Positions 1 to 6,075 are shown, counted from the first letter of the stretch. The stretch is 7,083 nucleotides of DNA from Candidatus Omnitrophota bacterium (GCA_014728785.1 WJKZ01000250.1:1-7083); one strand, 5' to 3'. Made by a program: numbers and translations. Notes: a model not told the origin generated them from the letters alone.

Positions 1-181
1 ACAGATACCTATTTATTAGGGGTAGAGGGTAGACAAAAAAAGGAAGAAGGATAAGGGAAATTAGTGAAGAATAATTGATGATTGAGAAATTCTAAATAGG
101 TGCGATTTGTATTCGTAGATTCTGTCTTTTTTGTTGCTTTCTGCTCACTATTTGGGTAAGATAATTAAAACCGGCACAAAT
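1..181. other. Spacer upstream of the rhomboid gene, with short 7-base repeats
   Basis: No gene is supported here. The stretch contains a perfect two-copy tandem repeat of GGGTAGA (20-26 and 27-33). Nearer the gene, three related 7-mers follow each other directly: GATTTGT (104-110), ATTCGTA (111-117) and GATTCTG (118-124). I found no convincing promoter: -10-like AT-rich words occur, but none has a matching -35 box at normal spacing. The rhomboid frame stays open back to a TTG at 131, but neither that TTG nor the ATG at 182 has a clear Shine-Dalgarno sequence. Confidence 0.5.
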
Positions 182-2173
182 ATGTTTTTTCCTTATTTCG
201 ACGAAAACCCCAAACAACGCGTACCTTATCTCACCTATATTTTTATCGCTATTAATATTGTAGTGTTTTTTCTTCTCAATTTCCGTCCTGATTTTGAAGA
301 GATTGTTTCCCGTTTCGGCTTTATCCCGGCTCAGCTTTCACCGGTAGCGCTTATCACCAGTATGTTTTTGCACGTAAATTTCATTCATCTATTAGGGAAT
401 ATGTGGTTTTTGTGGTTATTCGGCGACAATATCGAAGATAAGTTTGGCAGTATATATTTTATCTTTTTTTACCTATCAGGCGGGATATTTGCCAATTTAG
501 CCCATATCCTTTTTTCTTCAGGAGCCATGCGTACAATTCCTTGCATAGGAGCCAGCGGATCGATTAGCGCAATCATGGGCGCCTACTTTTTACTTTTTCC
601 CAGGGCAAAAATAAGCAACATTTTCTTTATATATTGTAGACCGATCAAGATAAAAATAAATGCCTATGTTTTCCTGGGTGTGTGGGCTTTATTTCAGTTG
701 CTTTATGCGGCTTTTTCTTCTGGCGATTTACAGGTAACCAGCGTTGCCTATGGTGCGCATATAGGAGGATTCTTATTCGGCATCTTAGCAGGATTAATTA
801 TCAGAGGCACACTGCTTAAGTCTGATACACTACTCATGTCGCAGGAGTTGGAGGAAGAAGAGGAGCAGAAAGAATTTGATGAGATTATCCATAAGGCAGT
901 TGAGATAAAAAAAGAAAAAGCCAAAGGCCTGCGGGAATTCGAAGAAGAAATCGGCCGCTTTCTTGATGAGGGTGATAACGAGCGCGCTATCGAGGCGTAT
1001 ACTTTATTTGAAAGCCAATCTATACCCGGAGCACTTAAGCCAGTGTATCAACAGAAAATAGCCGACCTGCTGAACGCAGGAGGCAAGGATTTACTTGCGC
1101 TTCAGGCTTATCTGCGTTTGATAGCCCAGTATAGTGATCACCAGTTCAGTGCGGCTGCGTTGTGCCGGGTAGGACTTCTCTATAGCCGAAAGTTCAAAGA
1201 TGCAGTCGAAGGCTTCTCGTACCTCCTAAAGGGCATAGAGCGGGCCGAGGAGATATCCGATAAAAATCTGATTGAGGAAACGCAAAAAGAAATGGCCAGG
1301 CTTAGCCAGGCCTTGCACGCTGTCATCCTCGAGTCGGCCCAGCAAGAGGGTCAATTTTGTGTTGTAGCCCAGCTTTTTGACGAGACCTTGTGGAATAGTG
1401 ACAGGATTATGAAAGTTTTGCGTTCAGCCGGGATGAAAGATGGAAAGAATATCGGAATGAAACTTGCCTATAATGCCGAGCGTAATTTAAGAAAGAAAGA
1501 CGGTATAATTTTGCAAAAGATTACAAAAGAGGAGGCGCTTGAGTCTGTCAGGTTAATCCAGTCAATAGGGATACCGGCTATCGCGGTTTCCCAAAAAGAT
1601 ATGCCCGCATACCCCTTTATCCGCGGTATACGCAAAGTTAGTCTTCGGGAAGACGGCATGTCTTTTGTCGGTGAAGACGGAAAAACTTACGATTTGGCTG
1701 TAAATGATATTGTCTATATATGTTTGGCCCAATTACCTTATTTTATTTACGGACGCACAAAAGAGGCGAGCCCACAGGATGTTTTCAGCAAGCTTTCTGA
1801 TATTTTTGCTGCAAAACAAACCGCCGGTACGTGGACTTTGGTGGCACAAAGTAAGAAGAAGGGTGAGATAAAAGACCTGAAGTTTAACCGCGTTCTCGAC
1901 ATTTTTACCAGCAGCGGTCTGCGCTTGAGGCTTAGCAATTTATCCTGTACCTACGAGGGAAAAGATAGCAGTAGAGCAAACAGCAACGATACTTTTGCCT
2001 TTATGGTCGAAGATATTGCTGCTCTTGCCGGTGGGGAAAAGATTGACGAGAATGTAGAACTGTTTATCTCAACCAGCACTTGGCTCAATACCTATTATCG
2101 TAATGTACAGGAATTAAATAACAAAGGCCTTTGGAAGATGAGGCTTCATCTGATATACGATAAGCTTCTGTGA
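182..2173 (+). CDS. Rhomboid-family intramembrane serine protease with long TPR-like C-terminal extension
   Basis: Predicted polytopic inner-membrane serine protease that would cleave membrane-spanning substrates. Residues 1-210 form the rhomboid core: six hydrophobic segments (about 17-34, 56-79, 90-111, 123-139, 160-179, 189-208). The family motifs are intact: H64-x4-H69-x3-N73, GASG at 123-126 with nucleophile Ser125, and catalytic His193 in AYGAHIGG. Residues about 220-262 are a strongly acidic/charged, probably coiled-coil linker. About 265-360 is helical and TPR-like (AIEAYTLF, ALQAYLRL, KDAVEGFSYLLKG). About 440-520 looks like a small alpha/beta domain (EEALESVRLIQSIGIPAIAV, then a Pro/Tyr-rich turn and a DGK beta hairpin) that I cannot name. 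The total of 663 residues is two to three times a typical rhomboid. With six helices the extension should lie in the cytoplasm. ATG at 182 is preferred over TTG at 131 because the extra 17 residues are unlike a rhomboid N-terminus; neither start has a clear Shine-Dalgarno. The substrate is unknown. Confidence 0.9.
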   Translation: MFFPYFDENPKQRVPYLTYIFIAINIVVFFLLNFRPDFEEIVSRFGFIPAQLSPVALITSMFLHVNFIHLLGNMWFLWLFGDNIEDKFGSIYFIFFYLSGGIFANLAHILFSSGAMRTIPCIGASGSISAIMGAYFLLFPRAKISNIFFIYCRPIKIKINAYVFLGVWALFQLLYAAFSSGDLQVTSVAYGAHIGGFLFGILAGLIIRGTLLKSDTLLMSQELEEEEEQKEFDEIIHKAVEIKKEKAKGLREFEEEIGRFLDEGDNERAIEAYTLFESQSIPGALKPVYQQKIADLLNAGGKDLLALQAYLRLIAQYSDHQFSAAALCRVGLLYSRKFKDAVEGFSYLLKGIERAEEISDKNLIEETQKEMARLSQALHAVILESAQQEGQFCVVAQLFDETLWNSDRIMKVLRSAGMKDGKNIGMKLAYNAERNLRKKDGIILQKITKEEALESVRLIQSIGIPAIAVSQKDMPAYPFIRGIRKVSLREDGMSFVGEDGKTYDLAVNDIVYICLAQLPYFIYGRTKEASPQDVFSKLSDIFAAKQTAGTWTLVAQSKKKGEIKDLKFNRVLDIFTSSGLRLRLSNLSCTYEGKDSSRANSNDTFAFMVEDIAALAGGEKIDENVELFISTSTWLNTYYRNVQELNNKGLWKMRLHLIYDKLL

Positions 2174-2194
2174 AAACCGCCAGAAAAAGAACAA

Positions 2195-2434
2195 GTGTAT
2201 ACCCCCTTAACGACTGGCAGGAATTTTGAGGAAATCAAGCGTATGTTGATAGCAATGCAGACAGCAGACAAGCATAATGTTGCTACTCCGGCCGATTGGA
2301 AACCGGGCGATGATGTGATTGTCCCGCCACCGGGAAGCTGCGGAACTGCAAAAGAACGTGTTGAAGGCGCAGACAAAGAAGGCGTGAAATGCCTTGACTG
2401 GTTCATTTGTTTTAAACCACTTAAATTAAAATAG
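2195..2434 (+). pseudogene. Peroxiredoxin C-terminal remnant (catalytic half missing)
   Basis: The 79-codon frame matches the C-terminal third of the roughly 215-residue AhpC/Prx6-like peroxiredoxins common in archaea and anaerobic bacteria. It contains the PLTTGRN motif (residues 4-10, with the active-site-supporting Arg9), then DKHNVATPADWKPGDDVIVPPP and a Cys-bearing tail ending KCLDWFIC (Cys66, Cys72; also Cys49). The thioredoxin-fold part with the peroxidatic Cys (PxxxTxxC) is absent: the homologous sequence begins right after the rhomboid stop. The only nearby start is GTG at 2195, and it has no Shine-Dalgarno sequence. The reading frame is otherwise clean. It is therefore most likely the residue of a deletion or rearrangement and cannot be a peroxidase alone. 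A translated mini-protein is possible but less likely. The frame is the same as the rhomboid frame, separated by TGA and seven sense codons. Confidence 0.8.
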
Positions 2435-2496
2435 ATAAGCACCTTGACTTACAGGGGTTTTAATTTCACTTTAAATCTTCTGTAAAGAAGAACATA

Positions 2497-2523
2497 TTGC
2501 GTAAAACTTTTTCATGGTATAAT
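2497..2523 (+). promoter_or_regulatory. Sigma-70-type promoter for the secreted peptide gene
   Basis: A perfect TATAAT -10 box lies at 2518-2523. A partial -35 (TTGCGT, 2497-2502) sits 15 bases upstream, which is short. Transcription would start near 2530 and give a leader of only about 16 bases before the ATG at 2546. The -10 is convincing; the -35 is not. Confidence 0.6.
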
Positions 2524-2545
2524 AAACCTCACAAAGGAGGTGTAT

Positions 2546-2698
2546 ATGAGAAAATTGCTTATTTCGCTTGCAGCTGCGGCTGTTATTTTCTCAGTGGCCG
2601 GCATTGCTTTTGCCGGTGGTGATAAGAATTGTAATAGACATCGCGGTGATAAAGGTCAGGGCCAGACAGAGCAACATCAGAATAGAATCAATCAATAA
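2546..2698 (+). CDS. Small secreted His/Gln/Asn-rich peptide (50 aa, unknown function)
   Basis: This gene starts with ATG seven bases after a strong AAAGGAGG ribosome binding site (2533-2540) and ends in TAA. The product has a textbook Sec signal peptide: basic MRK, a hydrophobic stretch of about 17 residues, and a likely cleavage after AFA at residue 23. This would release a 27-residue peptide beginning GGDKNCNRHRGDKG. The mature part is very hydrophilic, rich in Gln, Asn, His, Arg and Lys, with a single Cys (residue 29) and no hydrophobic core. It is too short to be called by many gene finders. It is flanked by its own promoter and a strong terminator, so it forms a stand-alone transcription unit of roughly 230 bases. 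I do not recognise the family. Possibilities include a periplasmic metal- or polyanion-binding peptide, or a small stress protein; these are guesses. The gene call rests on the ribosome binding site, the signal peptide and the flanking signals. Confidence 0.8.
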   Translation: MRKLLISLAAAAVIFSVAGIAFAGGDKNCNRHRGDKGQGQTEQHQNRINQ

Positions 2699-2728
2699 TT
2701 TTAAAAAATATTTTCTGAGAGGAATATA

Positions 2729-2762
2729 AAAACCCGTCCGGAAAGGGACGGGTTTTGTTTTT
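2729..2762 (+). terminator. Strong intrinsic terminator after the secreted peptide gene
   Basis: An 11-bp perfect stem (AAAACCCGTCC at 2729-2739 with GGACGGGTTTT at 2746-2756) encloses the 6-base loop GGAAAG. It is followed by a T-rich tail (TTTTGTTTTTT, counting the stem's final Ts). It lies 30 bases after the peptide gene's stop and separates that unit from the dehydrogenase unit. Confidence 0.93.
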
Positions 2763-2789
2763 TAGAGGTAAACAGAGAATCTACCTCTA
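2763..2789. repeat. Perfect 8-bp inverted repeat
   Basis: TAGAGGTA at 2763-2770 and its exact reverse complement TACCTCTA at 2782-2789 are separated by 11 bases. The element abuts the T-tail of the preceding terminator. It has no T-run on its own 3' side in either orientation, so it is not an ordinary terminator. It lies about 75 bases upstream of the dehydrogenase promoter. It could be a protein-binding operator or an RNA hairpin; its role is unknown. Confidence 0.6.
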
Positions 2790-2863
2790 CATTTTGCATC
2801 TTTCCTTCTGTCCTGCTTCCCAGCTTCACGTAGAAAAAAGTCAAAAAGAGTGTGAAACAGGTA

Positions 2864-2892
2864 CTTACATAGAATCGTGTGAATTTTATAAT
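2864..2892 (+). promoter_or_regulatory. Sigma-70-type promoter for the dehydrogenase gene
   Basis: CTTACA (2864-2869, four of six matches to TTGACA) lies exactly 17 bases from a perfect TATAAT (2887-2892). Transcription would begin near 2899, about 40 bases upstream of the dehydrogenase ATG. The preceding intrinsic terminator makes a fresh promoter here necessary. Confidence 0.7.
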
Positions 2893-2939
2893 ATTACTTG
2901 GTATATAAGATAAAAGACGGATTCTGAAAGGAGGTAACT

Positions 2940-3710
2940 ATGGCACGGCTGAAAGAAAAAGTGGTAATAATTACAGGTTCCTCACGCGGCATCGGCAAGG
3001 GAACCGCTCGTGTTCTTGCCGAAGAAGGCGCAAAAGTAGCAATTACCGATGTTTTGGACGAAGAAGGAAACAATCTCGCTAAAGAAATTAAAGATTCAGG
3101 GGGTGAGGCAGATTATTGGCATTTAGACGTAGCTGACGTTGAAAATGTATCTCAAGTATTTAGGGAGGTTAACGATAAATTCGGGGCAATAAATGTCCTT
3201 GTTAATAATGCAGGAATCAGTGGGGCAAATAAACCCACGCATCAGTTGAGTGAGGAAGAATGGGATAAGGTTATGGCGATAAACGTTAAAGGGGTATTTC
3301 TTTGCACCAAACAGGCCATCAGTTATATGGAGTCTGCCGGGGAAGGAAGCATAATTAATCTTTCATCTATTTATGGAATAATCGGTGCTCCGGACATACC
3401 TCCTTACCATGCCTCAAAAGGAGCCGTAAGGCTTATGACAAAAACCGATGCTCTTTTATATGCTTCTAAAAACATAAGGGTAAATTCAATACATCCTGGT
3501 TTCATATGGACCCCTTTAGTGGAAAATATGGCAAAGGAGTCGGAAGGAGGGATTGAAAAATTTAGAGAAACGCTGAATAGTATGCATCCTGTAGGTCATG
3601 TCGGTGAGCCGGAAGATATTGCTTACGGTGTCTTGTATCTTGCATCAAGCGAATCAAAATTTATAACCGGAAGTGAACTGGTTATAGACGGCGGCTACAC
3701 AGCTAAATAA
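2940..3710 (+). CDS. Short-chain dehydrogenase/reductase (classical SDR, NAD(H)-type)
   Basis: Cytoplasmic oxidoreductase of the classical SDR family, 256 residues, the usual length. The Rossmann motif TGxxxGxG is at 12-19 (TGSSRGIG). Asp37 at the end of beta-2 (AITDV) suggests NAD(H) rather than NADP(H). Asp63 and NNAG (89-92) support cofactor binding. The catalytic tetrad is complete: Asn115, Ser143, Tyr156 and Lys160 (YHASK). The C-terminal ITGSELVIDGGY is typical. The substrate cannot be read from the sequence: relatives are annotated as 3-oxoacyl-ACP reductase, glucose 1-dehydrogenase or cyclopentanol dehydrogenase. No fatty-acid synthesis genes are nearby, so FabG is not favoured. The start is firm: AAAGGAGGT ends five bases before the ATG. 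No terminator separates it from the small membrane protein gene 82 bases downstream, so the two may share a transcript. Confidence 0.95.
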   Translation: MARLKEKVVIITGSSRGIGKGTARVLAEEGAKVAITDVLDEEGNNLAKEIKDSGGEADYWHLDVADVENVSQVFREVNDKFGAINVLVNNAGISGANKPTHQLSEEEWDKVMAINVKGVFLCTKQAISYMESAGEGSIINLSSIYGIIGAPDIPPYHASKGAVRLMTKTDALLYASKNIRVNSIHPGFIWTPLVENMAKESEGGIEKFRETLNSMHPVGHVGEPEDIAYGVLYLASSESKFITGSELVIDGGYTAK

Positions 3711-3792
3711 AAAACAGAGAATGATTCTTTGGTGAATCTTTATCCGCAAAGAAATGGAAAAACCAGAGAAATAACAGGAAAAGGAGGGAGAT

Positions 3793-4041
3793 ATGAAACT
3801 TAACGTTAAAGCATTTGCTCTTGCTTGCGGAATTATTTGGGGATTAGGGATTTTTATTTTTACCTGGTGGGTTATAAGGTTTGAGGGTATGATGGTTGAG
3901 CCTACTATTATTGGCCTGGCTTACCGGGGATACAACGTCACTCCTAAAGGCAGCTTCATTGGCCTTGTTTGGGGTTTCTTTGACGGACTCATTGGCGGAG
4001 CCGTATTTGCCTGGCTTTACAACCGCCTCTCGGGTAAATAA
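3793..4041 (+). CDS. Small two-helix membrane protein, 'bacteriophage holin'-annotated type
   Basis: An 82-residue integral membrane protein preceded by an excellent AAAAGGAGGGAG ribosome binding site. Two hydrophobic segments (about 8-28, with IIWGLGIFIFTWWVI, and about 52-77, with GLVWGFFDGLIGGAVFAWLY) flank a short loop containing a RGYNVTPKGS stretch. The pattern (MKLN start, WGLG, a PTxIGLxYRGY loop, WGFxDGLIGGAxFAWLYN) is one I associate with chromosomal proteins labelled 'bacteriophage holin' in databases. That label is from memory, and no phage gene is present here, so a lysis role is not supported. The Gly-rich second helix suggests tight helix packing or oligomerisation. It follows the dehydrogenase by 82 bases and probably shares its promoter. 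Confidence 0.85.
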   Translation: MKLNVKAFALACGIIWGLGIFIFTWWVIRFEGMMVEPTIIGLAYRGYNVTPKGSFIGLVWGFFDGLIGGAVFAWLYNRLSGK

Positions 4042-4073
4042 AAATCTATTAGCAGACCAACCCGCTGTTTAAT

Positions 4074-4099
4074 TACCTCCGGTTCAGGAAGTATTTTTT
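4074..4099 (+). terminator. Possible weak terminator after the small membrane protein gene
   Basis: A 7-bp stem with one mismatch (TACCTCC 4074-4080 with GGAAGTA 4087-4093, loop GGTTCA) is followed directly by six Ts (4094-4099). A second short hairpin, AATCCTG/CAGGATT with an A5 loop (4106-4124, then TT), follows closely. Either or both could end the dehydrogenase-membrane protein transcript. The stems are short, so the strength is doubtful. Confidence 0.45.
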
Positions 4100-4130
4100 A
4101 AAATTAATCCTGAAAAACAGGATTTTACTG

Positions 4131-4159
4131 TTAAAATGATTATATTAAGGATATATAAG
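4131..4159 (+). promoter_or_regulatory. Candidate promoter for the outer-membrane protein / ABC cluster
   Basis: TTAAAA (4131-4136, four of six) and TATAAG (4154-4159, five of six) are spaced by 17 bases and lie about 35 bases upstream of the ATG at 4195. The surrounding sequence is very AT-rich, so a chance match is quite possible. Its position after a possible terminator and before a new gene cluster is the main support. Confidence 0.4.
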
Positions 4160-4194
4160 TGATACAGGTAGTTTCAAAAGTTTAAGGAGGTGTG

Positions 4195-5091
4195 ATGAAA
4201 AAATTTTTTCTATTATCAACTTTAATCCTACTTTTTGCCCCAAGTATACTGGCTGCCGAATTCTGTCATTACACTAACGGCTCCGAAGGCCTCAAAGCCG
4301 CAACTACTCCTCCTCCCGGTTTCTATTATCTTATATATTATAATTATTATTATGCTGATGATTACAAGGATATAAGCGGAAATACTGCCGACATAGATTA
4401 CAAATTGGTTGTTCATGCTCAGGTTAACAGATTTATCTGGATAACTAAAAAGAAAATTTTCGGGGCCGATTACGGTATGGATATAATTATCCCTTATGTA
4501 TATCAAAAGGTAAGAAACGGTGCCGCGGGTATAAATGACAGCAGCTCTGGTTTAGGAGATATCATAATAGAGCCCTTGATACTTTCCTGGCATAAGCCCC
4601 GTTTTGATGCCTGTTTTGGTCTGGGGGGATATGTTCCGGTAGGTAAGTTCAACGTTAACAAACCGGCTTCGCCCGGAAAAGACAGGTGGGCGGGAATGTT
4701 TACCTTAGGCGGTACGTATTATTTTGATAAAAAAAGGAGCTGGGCGGCTTCGGTATTATCGCGTTTTGAAATGCACACGGAAAAAGACAGCGCCGATGTA
4801 AAACCGGGCAATGATTTCCATTTTGAGTGGGGGCTTTCAAAGACTATTTCCGGTAAATGGATATGGGATGTAGGAGCTGCCGGTTATTGCCAGTGGCAGG
4901 TTACCGATGATAAAGGCTCGGCAGTTGCCTTCCCCGGAGATCACGACCGGGTTTTTGCGGCCGGACCTGAGATAAACGTATTTATACCGGAGTTTTCTAC
5001 CTCGGTTTCTTTCAGAAGTGAGTGGGAATTCGGCGCAAAAGACAGGCCGCAAGGTCAAATTATGACTTTAACCGTCAGAAAGAGATTTTAA
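4195..5091 (+). CDS. Outer-membrane beta-barrel protein, PF13557-like (Phenol_MetA_deg / SphA-type transporter)
   Basis: Predicted outer-membrane channel-like protein of 298 residues. A signal peptide covers about residues 1-20 (MKKFF, hydrophobic core, SILA|A). The mature part starts with the family-typical HYTNGSEGLKAAT...PPPGFYY (25-45). Alternating hydrophobic and polar beta strands rich in Tyr, Trp and Gly follow, with conserved-looking blocks GLGDIIIEPLILSWH, PASPGK (157-162), GGTYYFD, FHFEWGLSKT, YCQWQVTDD (231-239) and EFGAKDRPQGQ. It ends in RKRF, a C-terminal Phe as recognised by the outer-membrane assembly machinery. Some relatives occur in aromatic-compound degradation clusters, but the transported substrate is generally unproven. 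ATG 4195 is chosen over the in-frame GTG 4192, because that GTG is effectively part of the AAGGAGGTG ribosome binding site. The ABC ATPase gene begins 42 bases after its stop, so co-transcription is likely. A role as exit channel for that exporter is only an inference. Confidence 0.9.
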   Translation: MKKFFLLSTLILLFAPSILAAEFCHYTNGSEGLKAATTPPPGFYYLIYYNYYYADDYKDISGNTADIDYKLVVHAQVNRFIWITKKKIFGADYGMDIIIPYVYQKVRNGAAGINDSSSGLGDIIIEPLILSWHKPRFDACFGLGGYVPVGKFNVNKPASPGKDRWAGMFTLGGTYYFDKKRSWAASVLSRFEMHTEKDSADVKPGNDFHFEWGLSKTISGKWIWDVGAAGYCQWQVTDDKGSAVAFPGDHDRVFAAGPEINVFIPEFSTSVSFRSEWEFGAKDRPQGQIMTLTVRKRF

Positions 5092-5098
5092 AAAAGTA

Positions 5099-5106
5099 GA
5101 GGAGGT
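5099..5106 (+). promoter_or_regulatory. Strong but misplaced Shine-Dalgarno sequence before the ABC ATPase gene
   Basis: GAGGAGGT is a near-perfect ribosome binding site, but the first usable start codon, ATG 5134, is 28 bases away. None of the in-frame codons between them is a normal start. The motif lies in the loop of a potential hairpin formed by AAAAAG (5091-5096) and CTTTTT (5109-5114). Confidence 0.55.
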
Positions 5107-5133
5107 CGCTTTTTCCATTTACAGTATAAGAAT

Positions 5134-6075
5134 ATGGAAGCCGTTATCCAGGTTAAAAACTTAAGCCGTAATTTTGGCCGTCTTACGGTAGTCGACCGAT
5201 TGAATTTTGAAGTTTACAAAGGCGAAATTTTTGGGTTTTTAGGCCCTAACGGGGCCGGTAAGACTACCACTGTCAGGATGCTTACGGGGGTGATTACTCC
5301 CAGCGGAGGGACAGTTGAGATAGAAAACCATGATATCATAAAAGAACCTCTTCTCTCAAGAGCTCATATTGCCGTTGTTCCTGAACAAGCCAATGTATAT
5401 TTAGATCTGACTGTATGGCAGAATGTTATGCTTATGGGGCAGCTGTATGGAATCGACAAATTCAAGCTCCACCGGGAAGCTGATAATCTTCTTGATACAA
5501 TCGGGCTTAAAGACAGGAAAAGGCAGAAAGCATGTGAACTCTCTAAAGGATTCAGGCAGAGGCTTATGCTGGCGGCGGCATTAGTGACCAAGCCGGATAT
5601 ACTCTTTCTTGATGAACCGACCTCGGGGCTGGACGTAAAGAGCACAAGATTGATTCATCAAATAATTACCGATTTAAACCATAAAGGCCAAACTATCTTT
5701 TTGACCACTCATAATATGACCGAGGCAAGCCAGATGTGTGGAAGGGTAGCAATAATCCATAAAGGCAAAATAGCCGCCATAGACAATCCGGAAAGTTTAA
5801 GATTGACTATAAGTTCTCACCAATATGTTGAAGTATACTTCGCTGCTAAGCCGGCTGACTGTGTAGACTTGGAATCACTACCCAATGTTTTAGGGATTGA
5901 GGCGAATGAACTCAACTTTAAACTATATACTAATACACCCGGGAGGGTAGCAGTTGAGGTAGTTCGGTTAGCCGATGAGAAAGGATTAGAGATTAAACAT
6001 CTTTGTACCTGCAAGCCAACTCTTGATGAGGTGTTTCTTCACTTTACCGGAAAAGAAAACAGAGAGAAAGTTTAA
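5134..6075 (+). CDS. ABC transporter ATP-binding protein, DrrA/ABC-2 type
   Basis: Cytoplasmic ATPase subunit of an ABC-2 exporter, 313 residues, the normal length for DrrA-like proteins. All nucleotide-binding motifs are visible: Walker A GPNGAGKTT (37-45, Lys43), Q-loop region VVPEQANVYLDLTVWQN (81-97), a variant signature LSKGFRQ (136-142) typical of this subfamily, Walker B ILFLDEP (156-162, catalytic Glu161), D-loop SGLD (164-167) and switch His193. Residues about 225-310 are a DrrA-type C-terminal domain ending in the characteristic PTLDEVFLHFTG. The closest function class is export of drugs, lipids or polyketide-like molecules, but the substrate is not readable. The start is set by homology and by being the only ATG. 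The ribosome binding site is oddly far upstream. The stop codon overlaps the permease ATG by one base (TAATG), implying translational coupling. Confidence 0.95.
   Translation: MEAVIQVKNLSRNFGRLTVVDRLNFEVYKGEIFGFLGPNGAGKTTTVRMLTGVITPSGGTVEIENHDIIKEPLLSRAHIAVVPEQANVYLDLTVWQNVMLMGQLYGIDKFKLHREADNLLDTIGLKDRKRQKACELSKGFRQRLMLAAALVTKPDILFLDEPTSGLDVKSTRLIHQIITDLNHKGQTIFLTTHNMTEASQMCGRVAIIHKGKIAAIDNPESLRLTISSHQYVEVYFAAKPADCVDLESLPNVLGIEANELNFKLYTNTPGRVAVEVVRLADEKGLEIKHLCTCKPTLDEVFLHFTGKENREKV

Noticed and set aside
131..181. TTG at 131 as the rhomboid start
   Set aside because: It adds 17 residues unlike a rhomboid N-terminus and has no Shine-Dalgarno sequence; ATG 182 gives the usual short polar N-terminus before helix 1.
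1468..1938. Minus-strand open frames inside the rhomboid gene, and similar ones opposite the other genes
   Set aside because: They have no ribosome binding sites and no recognisable domains, and lie wholly opposite convincing + strand genes.
2171..2173. TGA as a selenocysteine codon joining rhomboid and peroxiredoxin
   Set aside because: Selenocysteine in peroxiredoxins replaces the peroxidatic Cys in the missing N-terminal half; nothing here is at a redox site, and no selenocysteine insertion hairpin was apparent after the codon.
2940..3710. Naming the dehydrogenase fabG
   Set aside because: It has the generic classical SDR motifs, an Asp after beta-2 favouring NAD, and no fatty-acid synthesis neighbours; the substrate class is not readable.
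2770..3722. AAACAGAGAAT occurring on both sides of the dehydrogenase gene (2770-2780 and 3712-3722), suggesting an inserted cassette
   Set aside because: Several 11-base matches are expected by chance in a 7 kb window, and no transposase or other mobility gene accompanies it.
4192..4194. GTG at 4192 as the start of the outer-membrane protein
   Set aside because: It is one base from the AGGAGG core and is effectively part of the ribosome binding site; ATG 4195 gives a clean MKKFF signal peptide.
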